NCBI RefSeq assembly: GCF_026210795.1
Contig: NC_089440.1
Span: forward strand, 62,001 to 126,000
Length of the DNA stretch: 64,000 nt
Source: Rhizophagus irregularis
Lineage: Eukaryota > Glomeromycota > Glomeromycetes > Glomerales > Glomeraceae
Direction of reading: 5' to 3'
How positions within the stretch are numbered: the stretch's first letter is position 1; every line of letters starts with the position of its first letter. Below, one piece after another: positions 45,760 to 57,229 of the stretch. The notes under the pieces were generated by a model. The model was not told where the DNA came from. It saw only the letters and a list, made by a program, of their open reading frames with translations, and searched no databases. The position numbers and the translations under genes are program-made.

Positions 45760-45912
45760 ATTTAAAAATCCGCGCAGAACATTGCTATTTATAAAATCTG
45801 CGCAGTTTTTTATTAAAATTTTCCTCTAATGTTTTGCGCTAGGGTATAAGATCTGCGCAGATATAATTTCTGAAAATCTGCGCAGATCTGCTCCCCAAAA
45901 AATTTCCCGATG
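45760..45912. repeat. L0 right terminus with TCTGCGCAGA dyads
   Basis: Four TCTGCGCAG/CCGCGCAGA words, ending CAAAAAATTTCCCGATG at 45912. Confidence 0.7.
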
Positions 45913-47204
45913 AAGAATAACCTAAACCTAAGCACCTACAAAAAAAAAGAACGTTAGTCAATGCCATAAATTAATAAAATAACAACGTTAAAAAATAGAA
46001 ACATACCGAAAGTAAAAAGCATCAAAAATTTAAAAAAAAGCACTAGTTAAAATAAAGATCTTTGGTTGCGACTAAGAAAAGTTCGCTTATTTCAATGCAA
46101 GATGGTACTTGTCTGCTACCAATGAAAATCACATTGATACCCAAGTTGCACAGCGAAGATGTCAGTACCAACGCAACTCAAAAAAATAATTATGAATAAC
46201 TATCAGTTATACAATGCCTTATCCAAAATAGCCAAATAGAGAAGGACATTCACAGTAGGCCGTCCTCTGTACGCCAGGTCTGGTTACCTGACTGGAAACT
46301 TTTGCAAACTGTGGCCATGAAGGACTTCTGGTTCTCAAATTTTACTAGTTGTATAACGCCCTTAGAAAGACCATCATTCACAATTATATTGAATAGAAAA
46401 TCTTTTTCTATATATTTATATATATATAAAAAAAAAAATTACAAAGATTGATTATACATCATTTAAAATTTCATATTTCTAAATTTTTCCAACTTACACG
46501 AGCATGATTATAGAAATCATACGTTGTATGGACTTATAAAGTAACAAAATTGGTATGCTGTAGTACCGATTTGGTTACTCTGATCCCATCACAAGATATC
46601 AAATTTTACTTAAAATGATGATCGATCAACATCCATTGATATGGAAAAAAAAAAATTTTACTCTTTCGTTTTTTTTCTTTTTTAGGTGTAGGACGTCAGG
46701 TAAATTGTTTTTTTTTAACAAAATATTTACTAACATTTTAATTTTTTTTTTTTTTACCTTTTTAGACGTTTAGACAGTTTTAAAGATATGACGGACTCAT
46801 ATTAATTAGAATTTATTTTTAAAGAGAGCTTATAAAGCAGAGATCTCTTACTTTGCCTTTACACTTTATTTTATAGGTAAATAGGGGTTGCGTTTAGAGA
46901 AGCAAAATTTATAGAAGAAGCACATGATATTCTGATGAAGTCTAACAGGTGGTGAATAGCGCCAGTCCGAGGAGAAGGGATCAATAGGACCTGCTACAGA
47001 AGAATATCATACTTCTGATTATATAGAAGGTGTGACCTCTCGCTTGGTAGGTTTAATCAAAGTATGCATATTATAGTTAGCATCACCAGTGTAAATGACT
47101 ACTTCAAAGTCTTACCACTAGTTATTATTTTTTATGTATAGTAAAGATAATGTATATTTTTTATATTAAATTTATGCCATATATAATAAATTTATAATAA
47201 TAAA
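45913..47204. other. Non-coding region, one hairpin-intron fragment and two GC-richer islands
   Basis: 45940-45970 resembles the hairpin-intron family (CCTACAAAAAAAAAGAACGTTAGT). 46060-46370 and 46900-47110 are less AT-rich, with possible SINE character, but I see no complete Pol III promoter or RNA fold. No coding sequence. Confidence 0.4.
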
Positions 47205-48933
47205 TAGTGCTCTACATGAGCCGGCTCGAGCCGAGCTACAGTCTGGCTTAGCTCAGCTTGAAGATCTGCGCCAAGCCAAGCCTGAAATGAGCCGAGCCAC
47301 AAAAAATCTTGGCTCAGCTCAGTTCGAGCCAAGCTGAGCCATGAAAATCCTGGCTTGAGCCAAGCTGGGCTCGAGCTGGCTCGAGCTTTATCATAAAAAC
47401 ATTTTCGCAACGTTTTTACTTTAAATTATTAAAAAAAACGTTGCGAAACGTTTTTACTTTTATATTTATATAAAACGCCAAAACTATTTATTTCGGCATT
47501 TTTCCTTTTGATTTTACATGTAAAAATGCCGAAACTGATAGTTTCAGCGTTTTTTTTCGATTTTACATGTAAAAGCGCCGGAATAATTGGTTCCGGCGTA
47601 TTTCCTTTTGGTTTTACATGTAAAAATGCCGAAACTGATAGTTTCGGCGTTTTTCTTTTGATTTTACATGTAAAAATGCTGAAACTGATAGTTTCGGCAT
47701 TTTTTTTTTGATTTTACATGTAAAAGCGCCAGAATAATTGGTTCCGGCGTATTTCCTTTTGGTTTTACATGTAAAAACGCCAAAACTGATAGTTTTAGCA
47801 TTTTTCTTTTGATTTTACATGTAAAAACGCCGAAACTGATAGTTTTGGCATTTTTTTTCGATTTTACATGTAAAAGCACCGGAATAATTGGTTCCGGCGT
47901 ATTTCTTTTTGGTTTTACATGTAAAAACGCCGAAACTGATAGTTTCGGCGTATTTCTTTTAATTTTACATGTAAAAACGCCGAAACGGATAGTTTCGGCG
48001 TTTTTTTTTCAATTGTACATGTAAAAACGCCGGAATAATTAGTTCTGGCGTTTTTCTTTTTGATTTTACATGTAAAAATGCCGAAACTATTAGTTTCGGC
48101 GTTTTACATGTAAAAATGCCAGAATCATTAGTTCCGGCAGTTTTCTTTTTGATTTTACATGTAAAAACGCCGAAACTGATAGTTTCAGCGTTTTTTTTTC
48201 GATTTTACATGTAAAAATGCTGGAATCATTAGTTCCGGCATTTTTTTCGATTTTACATGTAAAAATGCCGGAATTATTAGTTCCGGCGGTTTCTTTTTGA
48301 TTTTACATGTAAAAACGCCAAAACTATTAGTTCCGGCGTTTTTTTTCAATTTTACATGTAAAAATGCCGGAATTATTAGTTTCGGCATTTTTTTTCAATT
48401 TTACATGTAAAAACGCCGGAATCATTAGTTCTGGCGTTTTTTTTTCAATTTTACATGTAAAAACGCCGGAATCATTAGTTCCGGCATTTTTTTTTCAATT
48501 TTACATGTAAAAACGCCGGAATCATTAGTTCTGGCGTTTTTTTTTTCAATTTTACATGTAAAAACGCCGGAATCATTAGTTCCGGCATTTTTTTTTTCAA
48601 TTTTACATGTAAAAACTTAAATAAACGTTTTCGCAATGTTCTTTAATAAACAATGAAAAAAAGTTGCGAAAACGTTTCATTTATGCATGCATTATTATAT
48701 AAAAACGTTTCGCAACATTTTTTGTATAATAGCTCGTTTGGCATTGAGGTCGAGCTGAGCCAAGTCTGTTACAGGCTCGTTTTTGAGCTGAGCCTAATAA
48801 CTGGCTCGAGCTCTGGTTTCAAGCTCCGGTTTGCCCAGTGGCCCTACCAAGCCAATTTAATCATGGCTTGGCTTGGCTTAGCTTGAAAAGCTTGAGCCAG
48901 CTCATGAGCCAGCTTGGCTCGTGTAGAGCACTA
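47205..48933. mobile_element. hAT-like MITE with 8 bp target duplication
   Basis: Inverted ends TAGTGCTCTACA(T/C)GAGCC, flanked on both sides by ATAATAAA (47197-47204 and 48934-48941). 8 bp duplications are diagnostic of the hAT superfamily. The arms are full of GGCTCGAGC and CAAGCTGAGCC words. An inner inverted repeat AAACGTTTTCGCAA borders the central satellite. There is no transposase. Confidence 0.88.
47478..48620. repeat. Double-palindrome satellite inside the MITE
   Basis: About 23 copies of a ~50 bp unit. Each has the perfect palindrome TTTTACATGTAAAA and a hairpin of the form AACGCCGAAACTGATAGTTT closing with CGGCGTT. The second hairpin occurs in two stem classes, GCCGAAAC..GTTTCGGC and GCCGGAAT..GTTCCGGC, with changes on both sides of the stem. 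Confidence 0.9.
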
Positions 48934-48941
48934 ATAATAAA

Positions 48942-50138
48942 TATAATAAATGAAAATAAATAACCCTAATTTCTAATTATCATAATCAATTATTAAATTA
49001 TTTATATCGTACTTCGTATATCAAAATAGCAACTGTGATAAAATTTGCTTTGATGAATATCAGCTAAATTTGGTACACGCTATACTAAAATTGGCATAAA
49101 CTATTTTTATAAAGATATGTAAATCGGCATGTTCAATATATCGGCATGTTTATACATATATTGACATACATATATTAATATCATCCATAGATATTTTATG
49201 ATAGGCGTGTTTATACTAATATCGGCACACTTTATTAAAAATTGCCAAAATCTGATTTTTCTTCATTTGACCTGTGATATTTCCATTTGTTAAGTTAAGA
49301 AGCACTTAACTAATTTTCCACCTAAGGTCCTAAGTTTATTATCTTTAAGTATATCGTGAAGGTTTAATTCACTTATTTTCCAATGCTTTCTTTTTTTCTT
49401 TTCTATCTGAATTTTCATTGTTATGAAGTTGGTACATTAATATATATATATATATATATTAAAATTATTAAGTCTGCACAGTATTACTGCAACAGTATTA
49501 TACTTTAAATTGGCAAAGATATGCTGTAACTAGCATGGCTATATTTAAAAGAGCGAATTCTGATTTGTACATCAAACCTGCGATATGAAAAGCGAACAAT
49601 ACTATATAATAATACAACATCTGAATTTAAGATCAGTTTTATTTAACAAAGATTAGCCATTAAAAATTGGTATTTCTGACTGAATTATCAGATTTCATCA
49701 AAAGCTATACTGAAATTGGCATGGCTATATTTAAAAGAGCAAATTCCAATTTGTACATCAAACTTCCAATATAAAAAGTGGACAATACTATATAATAAAG
49801 GTTTTGTTTTTTATTGCATCCGCGATATGTCGCAAGGGCATACGCCTTCTAATTTTATTGGTGAAAAATTTTTTTGTGGCACGTCAAATTTCAATTGTAA
49901 CATGATTTAAAAAAAAATTTAAAAAAATTCTTTGATCTGTTTTGGTTTTTTTGTCCCTACCCTTTAATAAAAACAAACCGTTACATTTCTTTTCTAATTA
50001 CTGATTTCGTTGAAAACATTGTTTGACATGTTTATATTCGATGGTTGGTTTCTTTTTTCCTCTTTTTTGTCTTGTTTTGAAAACTACATTAATGGTTTTT
50101 TTTTCTTTTTTTAGGTCCTTTGCGTTGTGGATTTTGAC
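48942..50138. other. AT-rich intergenic region with ~190 bp direct repeats
   Basis: TGGCTATATTTAAAAGAGC and TTGTACATCAAAC occur at about 49530 and 49720. No supported gene; nothing else seen. Confidence 0.45.
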
Positions 50139-50645
50139 TAAGGTTGCTTGCCGAAACCTGTTTGGCCTAATGCCGAAAGGTGAAACCTCTTATATAATGC
50201 CGAAACGCTGAAACGCTGAAACTGCGAAACCTGTCAAAATTGCGAAACTGCCGAAACATGCCAAAACCTCTATAATAGGTTTCTCCGTAGTTTCGGCATA
50301 GTTGATCATAAGATTTGCATATAGTTACGCCAAGTTACACCAATTAATAATATAATTTAGATGATCAAATAATCTACAGATAAAAGATTAAACTTCAATA
50401 TTTTACCGTCGTCTTAGTTCTTTTAAGCTTTATCTAGTGTTAGAATTTTCATTTCTAACTCCCATATTAATATTATGATATTACACGTTTTTACATTTTT
50501 TTTTTAAGGGGCTTATATTCATTAAAGGAAAATGCGTAACATGCATTTAATAAACCCAATTCCGTCATCTCCTTTAACACTGAACTAAAGTTTCTTTACT
50601 TTCTTCCGTTTTCTTAATAATAATATTAATAATAAACTGTTTCAA

Positions 50646-52948
50646 ATGACTGATCACATAGAAGATTCACCCATTAAAATGAAAAATAGAGGAGGTCGGC
50701 CACCTAATAGCATTTGGGAAGATATTAATAAAGGAGAAGCTGTTGGTTCTGGCAAATTTGCCGCCTCCTGCAAGTACTGTAAGAATACATGGTCACGCGG
50801 TGAAGTTTCAAAGCTCGAAGAGCATCTTTCAAACCATTGTCCAGATGCGCCAGCAGCAGTTGTTAGAAGGTATATGACTAAAGTAATGGAACGGCAAGAT
50901 AAGTCCAAGTCATCCAAAAAAAGAAAATACTCTGAAGGTCAAAGTAACATGGATGATTACCATGATTCAATAGAGCTTAACGAACAAAGATGTACACGAA
51001 TTAATCGTGCATTAGTTAAATTTTTTATTGCGTGCAGAATTGCGTTTAGAGTAGTGGAACACCCCTTTTTCATCAATTTTATAAAAGAGCTTAATGCCGG
51101 GTACAATACACCAACAAGGGAAGTATTAGTAAATCAACTACTTGAACGTGAATTAGCTCAAGTGAACTTCAAAGTTAATTCTGAGCTTGAAAAGGAAACG
51201 AATTTAACGTTAGGTTTGTTAAATTAAATAGGCTATCATACGTCATTTTTATTTAATCTTACTTACTATATAATATTAATTTATAATTTAGCCTTTGATG
51301 GTTGGACGTCTGGTACACATCGTTCAATTTGGAACTTCATTGTAATGACTCCGTCACGTAAAGAATATCTTTATCAACTTTCTGATTTGTCTGAAAATTC
51401 GCACACTGCAGAATATCTAGTTACGGTAATTGAAAAGGTTATAGAAGGTATTGGAGAAGATCGAATATGTGCTGTAATTTCCGATAATGCGGCCAATGTT
51501 CGTAATGCATGAAAAATTATACATGAGAATCATCCAAAGATTGAGAATGTGCGATGCGTTGCACATTCTATCAATTTAATTGCATGCGACATCATCAAGG
51601 AGAAGTTTGGGGAACGTTTATTAAAACGTGTTAATATTTTGATAACCTTTTTTAGAAGTTCTCATCAGGCTAATGCAAAACTTGCTCAAATAATTAAAGA
51701 AAAAGGAATTAGTGGAGGAGGATTAAAATTATATTGCAAGACATGCTGGACTACTGCTAGTGAATCCGTAAATTCAGTAATAAATTTGGAATCAGCACTA
51801 GAAGAAATGGCCAGCGATCACGATAAAGTGCTAACAAATGATAAAATAAAACCGATTATTCAATCGAGAAATTTTTTTTCAAATTTGCGAGTTCTTGAAT
51901 TTGTTCTGGATCCTCTAAGAAAAGCGGTACTTTCATTAGAATCGAGAAGAGCTACACTTGCAGATTGTTTTCTGAGCTTGGCAAGACTTGCAGCTACATT
52001 AAAAAAGTTACCCAAATCATTAAATCCTGCATTCCGAAGTCATTGTATCAAAGTAATAAATGAAAGATTTGATGAGTTCGATGATGACAAGTATATTACT
52101 TGTTTTTTTATGGATCCCAGATTTAGAAACGCGCCACTTAAAAAATGCGCCCTCATGAGAATTATCAAATGTGCAGCTTCAATCGGGAAAAATTTAGGTT
52201 TCGACCATTACGAAGCTGAAACTTTATGTGATCAAATACAGAAATATATTAATGAGCAAGAGCCATTTGACCTAGATATCGGTTTTGCTAAAGATAATCC
52301 CGTGAATTGGTGGAAATATATTAATACCGAACCAGAACCAGATGTCCTGCCAAGAATTGCAAGTTATCTATTTGCAATATGTCCTAACTCAGCAACTTGC
52401 GAACGTGGATTTTCGACTTTAGGATGGCTATTTCATAAACGTCGCTTAAATCTTAATGTGGATAAACTAGAATCCATGTGCAAATTAATTTTGTATTGGA
52501 AATCCAATTCAAAAACTGAACTTGGATTTTATGGAATTGATCAAAAAAGAATACTCGTCTTTGTGATGATGAGATCAATATACGTATTGCAGAAGCTTTT
52601 GCAGAAGATGACGATGAGGAATATAATGAGGAGCAAGCTTATAACTGAGAGATTAGCCTTACGACGACGAAAATAATACCCGAAGACAATTGCCGTGTAG
52701 TAATCGAAAATCTATGGATTGATCAATTTGTTAATTTATCGCATGATTCAATTACTAGTGAAATCGGCGATATTCCAAGAGATATATTGGATGATTCAGA
52801 TGAAAATAATGCGGAAGATGATGAAGTTGATGATAGTGGTAATAACAAGAGACCCGGAGAAGGTGACTATGATTATGATATAGATGATGTATTAGGTATG
52901 GATGACGGTGATAATAATGACGATAATTATGATGATAATGAGGAATAA
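50646..52948 (+). pseudogene. hAT transposase 1 with BED zinc finger
   Basis: Exon 50646-51213, intron with GTTTGT...TTTAG, exon from 51292. The BED finger has SIWEDINKGEAVG, CKYCKNTW and HLSNHC (residues ~25-62). The RNase H-like core includes FDGWTSGTHRSIWNFIV, ISDNAANVRNA and RCVAHSINLIACDI. The C-terminal dimerisation region reads ATCERGFSTLGWLFHKRRLNL. An acidic Asp/Asn tail runs to TAA at 52948. Defects: TGA at 51510-51512 (A-R to A-stop, likely CGA), a frameshift in A6 near 52546 and TGA near 52646. Enzymatic role: cut-and-paste transposase; now inactive. Confidence 0.85.
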
Positions 52949-53568
52949 TAATAATGAGAAATAATTACAATAGTTAATCCAATGAGAATTAATTCTAATA
53001 TCATGTGATTTAAATAATGATACTATTTAGGAAATAAATGATGTAATTATGCAGGGCAAAATATTCGCGATCAAAGTCCAGTTAACATATAATTATGCAG
53101 GCAATGCAGGCAATTGTAATTTTATATTATATTTTAAAACATTGCAATTTAATTAAGGAATAAGGATAAGCATATTATATTTTAAAAATAGTGCAATTTA
53201 ATTAAGGAATAAGGATAAGCATATTATATTAGAATCAATAAGTTTTAAGGACTTCGTTAATTAAATTTATTACATTAGATCAATAAATTTTAAGAACTGC
53301 GTTACAAAAAAAAATTTAGAACTGCGTTAATTAAATTTATTACATTAGAATCAAAACTGTGTTTATTTTGTTACAAATACTTTAATTATGTAGAATGTTA
53401 TTATGTTCATCAGTTCATGTTTTAAACATTATAACGAATTTTAAAATTATTATAAATATTATGAAATTTGAATTTTTTTTTCGCAATTCAAAACCAAATT
53501 GTATTTTAATTTTCAAATTGTATTTAATTTTCAAATTTCAAGTTACGAAAAAATCATAAAAATAAAAA
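52949..53568. other. AT-rich spacer with short tandem duplications
   Basis: GCAATTTAATTAAGGAATAAGGATAAGCATATTATATT (given only as landmark; first 20 bases GCAATTTAATTAAGGAATAA) is duplicated near 53145 and 53199. No gene. Confidence 0.4.
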
Positions 53569-54516
53569 ATGGCAGCATTAGTACCTTTTGTCCCACCGCC
53601 ACCACCAGTATTCCAATGGACGATTAACGCAGCTAGGCAATTAATCGCAGAGCGGAGAAACTTACATCAGCAATTCGAAAAAATTGCAAACCGTCATCAT
53701 GTAAATGCATGGACAATAATAGCAAATAGGGTGTTCGTTGTAACGGGATTTGCAGCGACACCCAGGCAATGCCAAATAAAATGGAATGCCCTCAAACGAG
53801 GTTATGAAAACCTCAGTAGGATAATAAATAATAATGATGACGACATTCCTAAGGTTGCTTGTCTAAACCTCTTCAAAATCCTACGATTAGTTTCGTCAAA
53901 ATTTTACTATAGATTTATTATAGTTTCGGCAGAGTTTTGGCAGTTTCGGCATTTATAATAAGTTTCGGCAGTTTCGCCTTTCTCCAAAGTTTTGCCAGTT
54001 TTTTAATATAACTTTAATATAGTTTTGGCAGAATTTCGCTTTTCGGCGAAATGCCATCTTGCCTAAACCCCTAGGTTTCGGCAAGCAACCTTAGACATTC
54101 CTATTATAAGCCCAAATAGTTTCGATAGAGCGTGTTTTGCTGATATGAACGATGAATTCTGGTTACAAACCGGTAATTATTATTAATTATTATTTTAAAT
54201 TAATTTTATTTAGGCAATTCATTCAATTCATTAATATTTTTATTGGATTTTAGATCTGTTTAAACGAGAGTATCGACGGCAGCATGCTGCGCATGATCGA
54301 CGTCGATATGAATATAGATTGCGAAGGGAAAGAAGAAGGTCGCGATCTAGGTCTCGATCAAGAAGTAGATCAAGAAGTAGAGATAGAAGACGAGATAGAA
54401 GTAGAGATAGAAGACGAGATAGAAGTAGAGATAGAAGACGAGATAGAAGTGGAGATAGAAGACGGGACAGAAGTAGAGATAGAAGAAGAGGTAGAAGCAG
54501 GGTACATAGAAGATAA
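53569..54516 (+). pseudogene. Trihelix-like protein with RS/RD-repeat tail, interrupted by a MITE
   Basis: Exons 53569-53849, 54102-54172 and 54254-54516 once the MITE and one target copy are left out. A Pro-rich start precedes a trihelix-type domain (FQWTINAARQLIAERRNL, AWTIIANRVF, CQIKWNALKRGYENL). Past the MITE come SFDRACFADMNDEFW and a basic tail RREYRRQHAAHDRRRYEYRL running into repeated RDRSRDRR units, reminiscent of RS domains. The frame is continuous across the insertion site, so only the MITE breaks it; the MITE could also be read as an intron-like retained segment. Same domain order (trihelix then Arg-rich) as the L3 gene at 19226-19847. Confidence 0.65.
53850..54093. mobile_element. 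244 bp hAT MITE
   Basis: Ends TAAGGTTGCTTG and CAAGCAACCTTA, flanked by GACATTCC (53842-53849, 54094-54101), an 8 bp duplication. The interior is rich in GTTTCGGC/GCCGAAA words, like the arms of the 50139-54836 candidate, so that element's transposase probably mobilised it. Confidence 0.88.
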
Positions 54517-54836
54517 AGATATTATTAAATTTTAATTTTTATTATATTTTTAATCGTGTATTTTATTAGTTTAATATTAAATATTATAAAATAAATATTT
54601 ACATACAAAAAATCATATTGTCTTTATTCTTATAAATTGTTTAAATGCTGAAACTCTAATTAAATCATATAGAAAGTATTGCTGAAACGCCGAAACAGTT
54701 TCGGCAAGTTACGGCAGTTTCGCGATTTTGATAGGTTTCGCAGTTTCGGCATTTCTTGATGATTTCGTGAAACTAGTTTCGGCAGTTTCACGTACGCCAT
54801 TCTGCCGAAACCCTCTAGTTTCAGCAAGCAACCTTA

Positions 54837-56943
54837 ATTGATACTGCCCTTATCAAAGCATTTGTATGTTGTGGTTTACCATGGCATCTAGTTGAATATC
54901 CGTTTATAATCGAATTGTTTAAGCGTCTCAGATCTAATTATAGTCTGCCAGACCGGAAGACACTTGCTGATACTCTATTAACACAGGAAATTTTGCGTGT
55001 TAATGTAAGGCTATATAGGCTGCTAGAAAATGAAAGTAATTTGACGTTAGGTAAGCATATACAAAATTTTATAAGAAAGTTTTTTATAAATTAATTGATA
55101 CTTAAAATTTTAATTATTTTCCTTCAAAATTTTAATTTTTAATTAAGCCATGGACGGGTGGACAAGTCCATCAGGAAAATCTCTTTGGAATTTCGTTATT
55201 CATCTTGGTAATGGTCAGGATATCCTTTGGAAAATTAGTGATTTTTCAAGTGAGAGTCATACTGCGGAATTTCTTGCTCGACAAGTACAGTCAATTCTTG
55301 AAGATATTGGCATTCAAAAGTTTGTAGGTATCGTGACAGATGCTGGATCAAATGTTCATTCTGCACGAAATTTAATTACCGGAAGATTTCCACATATTCT
55401 CAATATTAGATGTATAGCACATTCACTAAATTTGATTACAAAAGATTTAATAAAACACACATTTTCAAAAAGAATTATTCAATGGTGTACAGTTATTGTA
55501 ACGTATTTTAAAAAGTCACATAGGCCCAAAGAACTACTAGAATTAAAAATTAAAGAAAAACAAATTGGAGGTGGTGGATTAAAAACATATTTAGATACGA
55601 GATGGACGACTGTTTATGAGATGTTAGATTCAATTTGTCGGCTAGAAATTTGTCTCAAAGAAGTATAACTTTATTATTTTAATTTTATTACTAATCTATT
55701 TTGTAATATAAAATTACAAATTTGCAATTAATCTTATTTTTGTTAAATATTTCATTAGGTTATCGGTGAAAACTCTAATATTATTACGAGTGAGGCTGTT
55801 AAGACAATTATTAATCAGAAACGTGGATTTTTTAATGATGTTTACGATTTGGCAAACATTATGAAACCTATCAGAGATGCTATTCTCAGTCTTGAAAGTA
55901 ACAAATCAACGCTAGCTGATTGTTACTTTTCTCTGGCATGTCTTGGTCAATCGATTAACAAGATTCCTGATGAAAATGAAAATGTAAGGTTTCATCAGCA
56001 TGCAATAAAATCCTTCAATGAACGTTTTAAAATGTATGATTTTGATGAGTATCTCTTAGCGTATTATATTCATCCTAGTTACAAAGGTAAAAAAAATATT
56101 ATTAACAATATTAACTATTATTTTATATAACAATGATGTAAATAGTATTTTTAAAAAACTAACAACTAATAAACAGGTTTTGGTGTAAAAATGTCCCAAT
56201 ACCAAAGAGTTCAAAGTACAGCTGCACGTATTTGGCAGCAAATGTTAAAGGATCCTAATATCGCTACCTACCTCAAAAAACATGATCATTCAAAAAAAAA
56301 GTCAGCAGAAATACTTCTAGCACAAATTGGCGAATTTCATTTATAAACAGCACCATATAATATGCCATACTCTTCACAAGTAAATACGCCACTTAGTTGG
56401 TGAAAAATGTGCGTATCCACTCCACCCTATTTACAATTACTCTCAATTAAATTGTTTTCAATCATTCCACATGCAGCAAGTTGTGAACGAATTTGGTCAA
56501 TCTGTGGATGAATGGTTGGTAAAAGAAGAACGCGATTATTGACTGAAAATTTAGAATCTATGTCAAAAATCCATTCTTATTATATTGCCAATAGTAAATC
56601 TGAGTTATCTAATTTTAGTAAAGATCGAACTGCTGAGGAACTTCGTACAATTTTAAGTGATGCCCATCTTTGTGATGATGATGATGAATATGTTGATGAT
56701 TATAACGAAGAGGAAATGATAAAGTTAGTGTCAAGCCCACCTATTAATGATGATTGTGAACAGGTTCGTCTCCAAGATTTGGAAATTTTAAATGTACTTG
56801 ATTTAGATTCAATGTTTAAGGATAAATCAAATAATATAACGGATAAGCAATTAGAACTAGATGGACTCAATGATTTTATTCAAGAACTAGACGAGGAAGA
56901 TGATTTTGATCCAGATTTATTAGTTCAAAATTTTAATTCATAG
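54837..56943 (+). pseudogene. hAT transposase 2, N-terminus missing
   Basis: Begins directly after the TIR at 54836 within the segment IDTALIKAFVCCGLPWHLVEYPF, split here as ALIKAFVCCGLPW and HLVEYPF. Introns follow at about 55051-55146, 55664-55758 and 56084-56175. DGWTSPSGKSLWNFVIH, TDAGSNVHSARN, RCIAHSLNLITKDL and ASCERIWSICG mark the catalytic core and dimerisation region. Stops occur at TAA ~56344, TGA ~56401 and TGA ~56510 (Trp expected). An acidic C-terminal tail is open to 56943. No BED finger is found upstream. Inactive hAT transposase, related to but distinct from copy 1. Confidence 0.8.
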
Positions 56944-57229
56944 TTAATATATAATTATATATAATTTTATTAATATAATTTTACATAATAAAGTTTAACA
57001 GTTAAATTAGTACAATATTGTTATAATTTTAATTAATTGTTAATAAAAATAAATTAAGTAAACTAATAGGTTTCAGACTTTCGGTTATATTTCGTATATA
57101 AAAGTTTCAGGAGTTTTGGGTCAATTTCAGGTTTCGAGTTTCGGAAAAAAAATGCACATCCCGAAACTAAGTTTCGGTATATACCGAAACTTAAAGGGTT
57201 TCAGGAGGTTTCGGTTTCGGGCCCCATGT
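56944..57229. other. Non-coding, GTTTCGG-rich
   Basis: Repeated CCGAAACT/AGTTTCGG words (57060-57225) resemble hAT subterminal arms. No terminus identified. Confidence 0.4.

Larger units (their letters stand above)
2354..45912. mobile_element. L0: outermost Plavaka-type element of the nest
   Basis: The left end reads CATCGGGAAATTTTTT from 2354; the right end is its inverse, closing at 45912. Flanking AA (2352-2353 and 45913-45914) fits a 2 bp target duplication. Its own genes are a minus-strand Plavaka-type transposase (42623-39764 plus the last exon 3168-2938) and a divergent accessory gene B (43330-45134). L1 is inserted in the transposase. Without L1 the element would be about 7.0 kb. The outer boundary is less certain than the inner ones because the 2 bp duplication is weak evidence and no interrupted gene was found around it. 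Confidence 0.7.
50139..54836. mobile_element. Candidate hAT element (two genes) with TAAGGTTGCTTG ends
   Basis: The left end TAAGGTTGCTTGCCGAAACC at 50139 and the inverted right end at 54836 share 11-12 bp. Both arms are packed with GCCGAAAC/GTTTCGGC (50150-50310, 54670-54830). Between them lie a hAT transposase and a trihelix/Arg-rich gene. The flanking octamers (ATTTTGAC and ATTGATAC) do not match well, so this could also be two different elements' ends. The right end abuts the interrupted transposase at 54837. Confidence 0.5.

Noticed and set aside
46937-47010. CTGATGAAGTC resembling a hammerhead ribozyme core
   Set aside because: No GAAA element or closing stems at the right spacing could be found.
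47192-48388. Several 67-72 codon open frames
   Set aside because: They are translations of the MITE arms and the palindromic satellite; peptide repeats merely reflect DNA repeats.
54284-54535. Glu/Asp/Val-rich open frame over the RS/RD repeat
   Set aside because: It is the other frame of the same repeat; the Arg-rich frame continues the trihelix exons through a proper acceptor.
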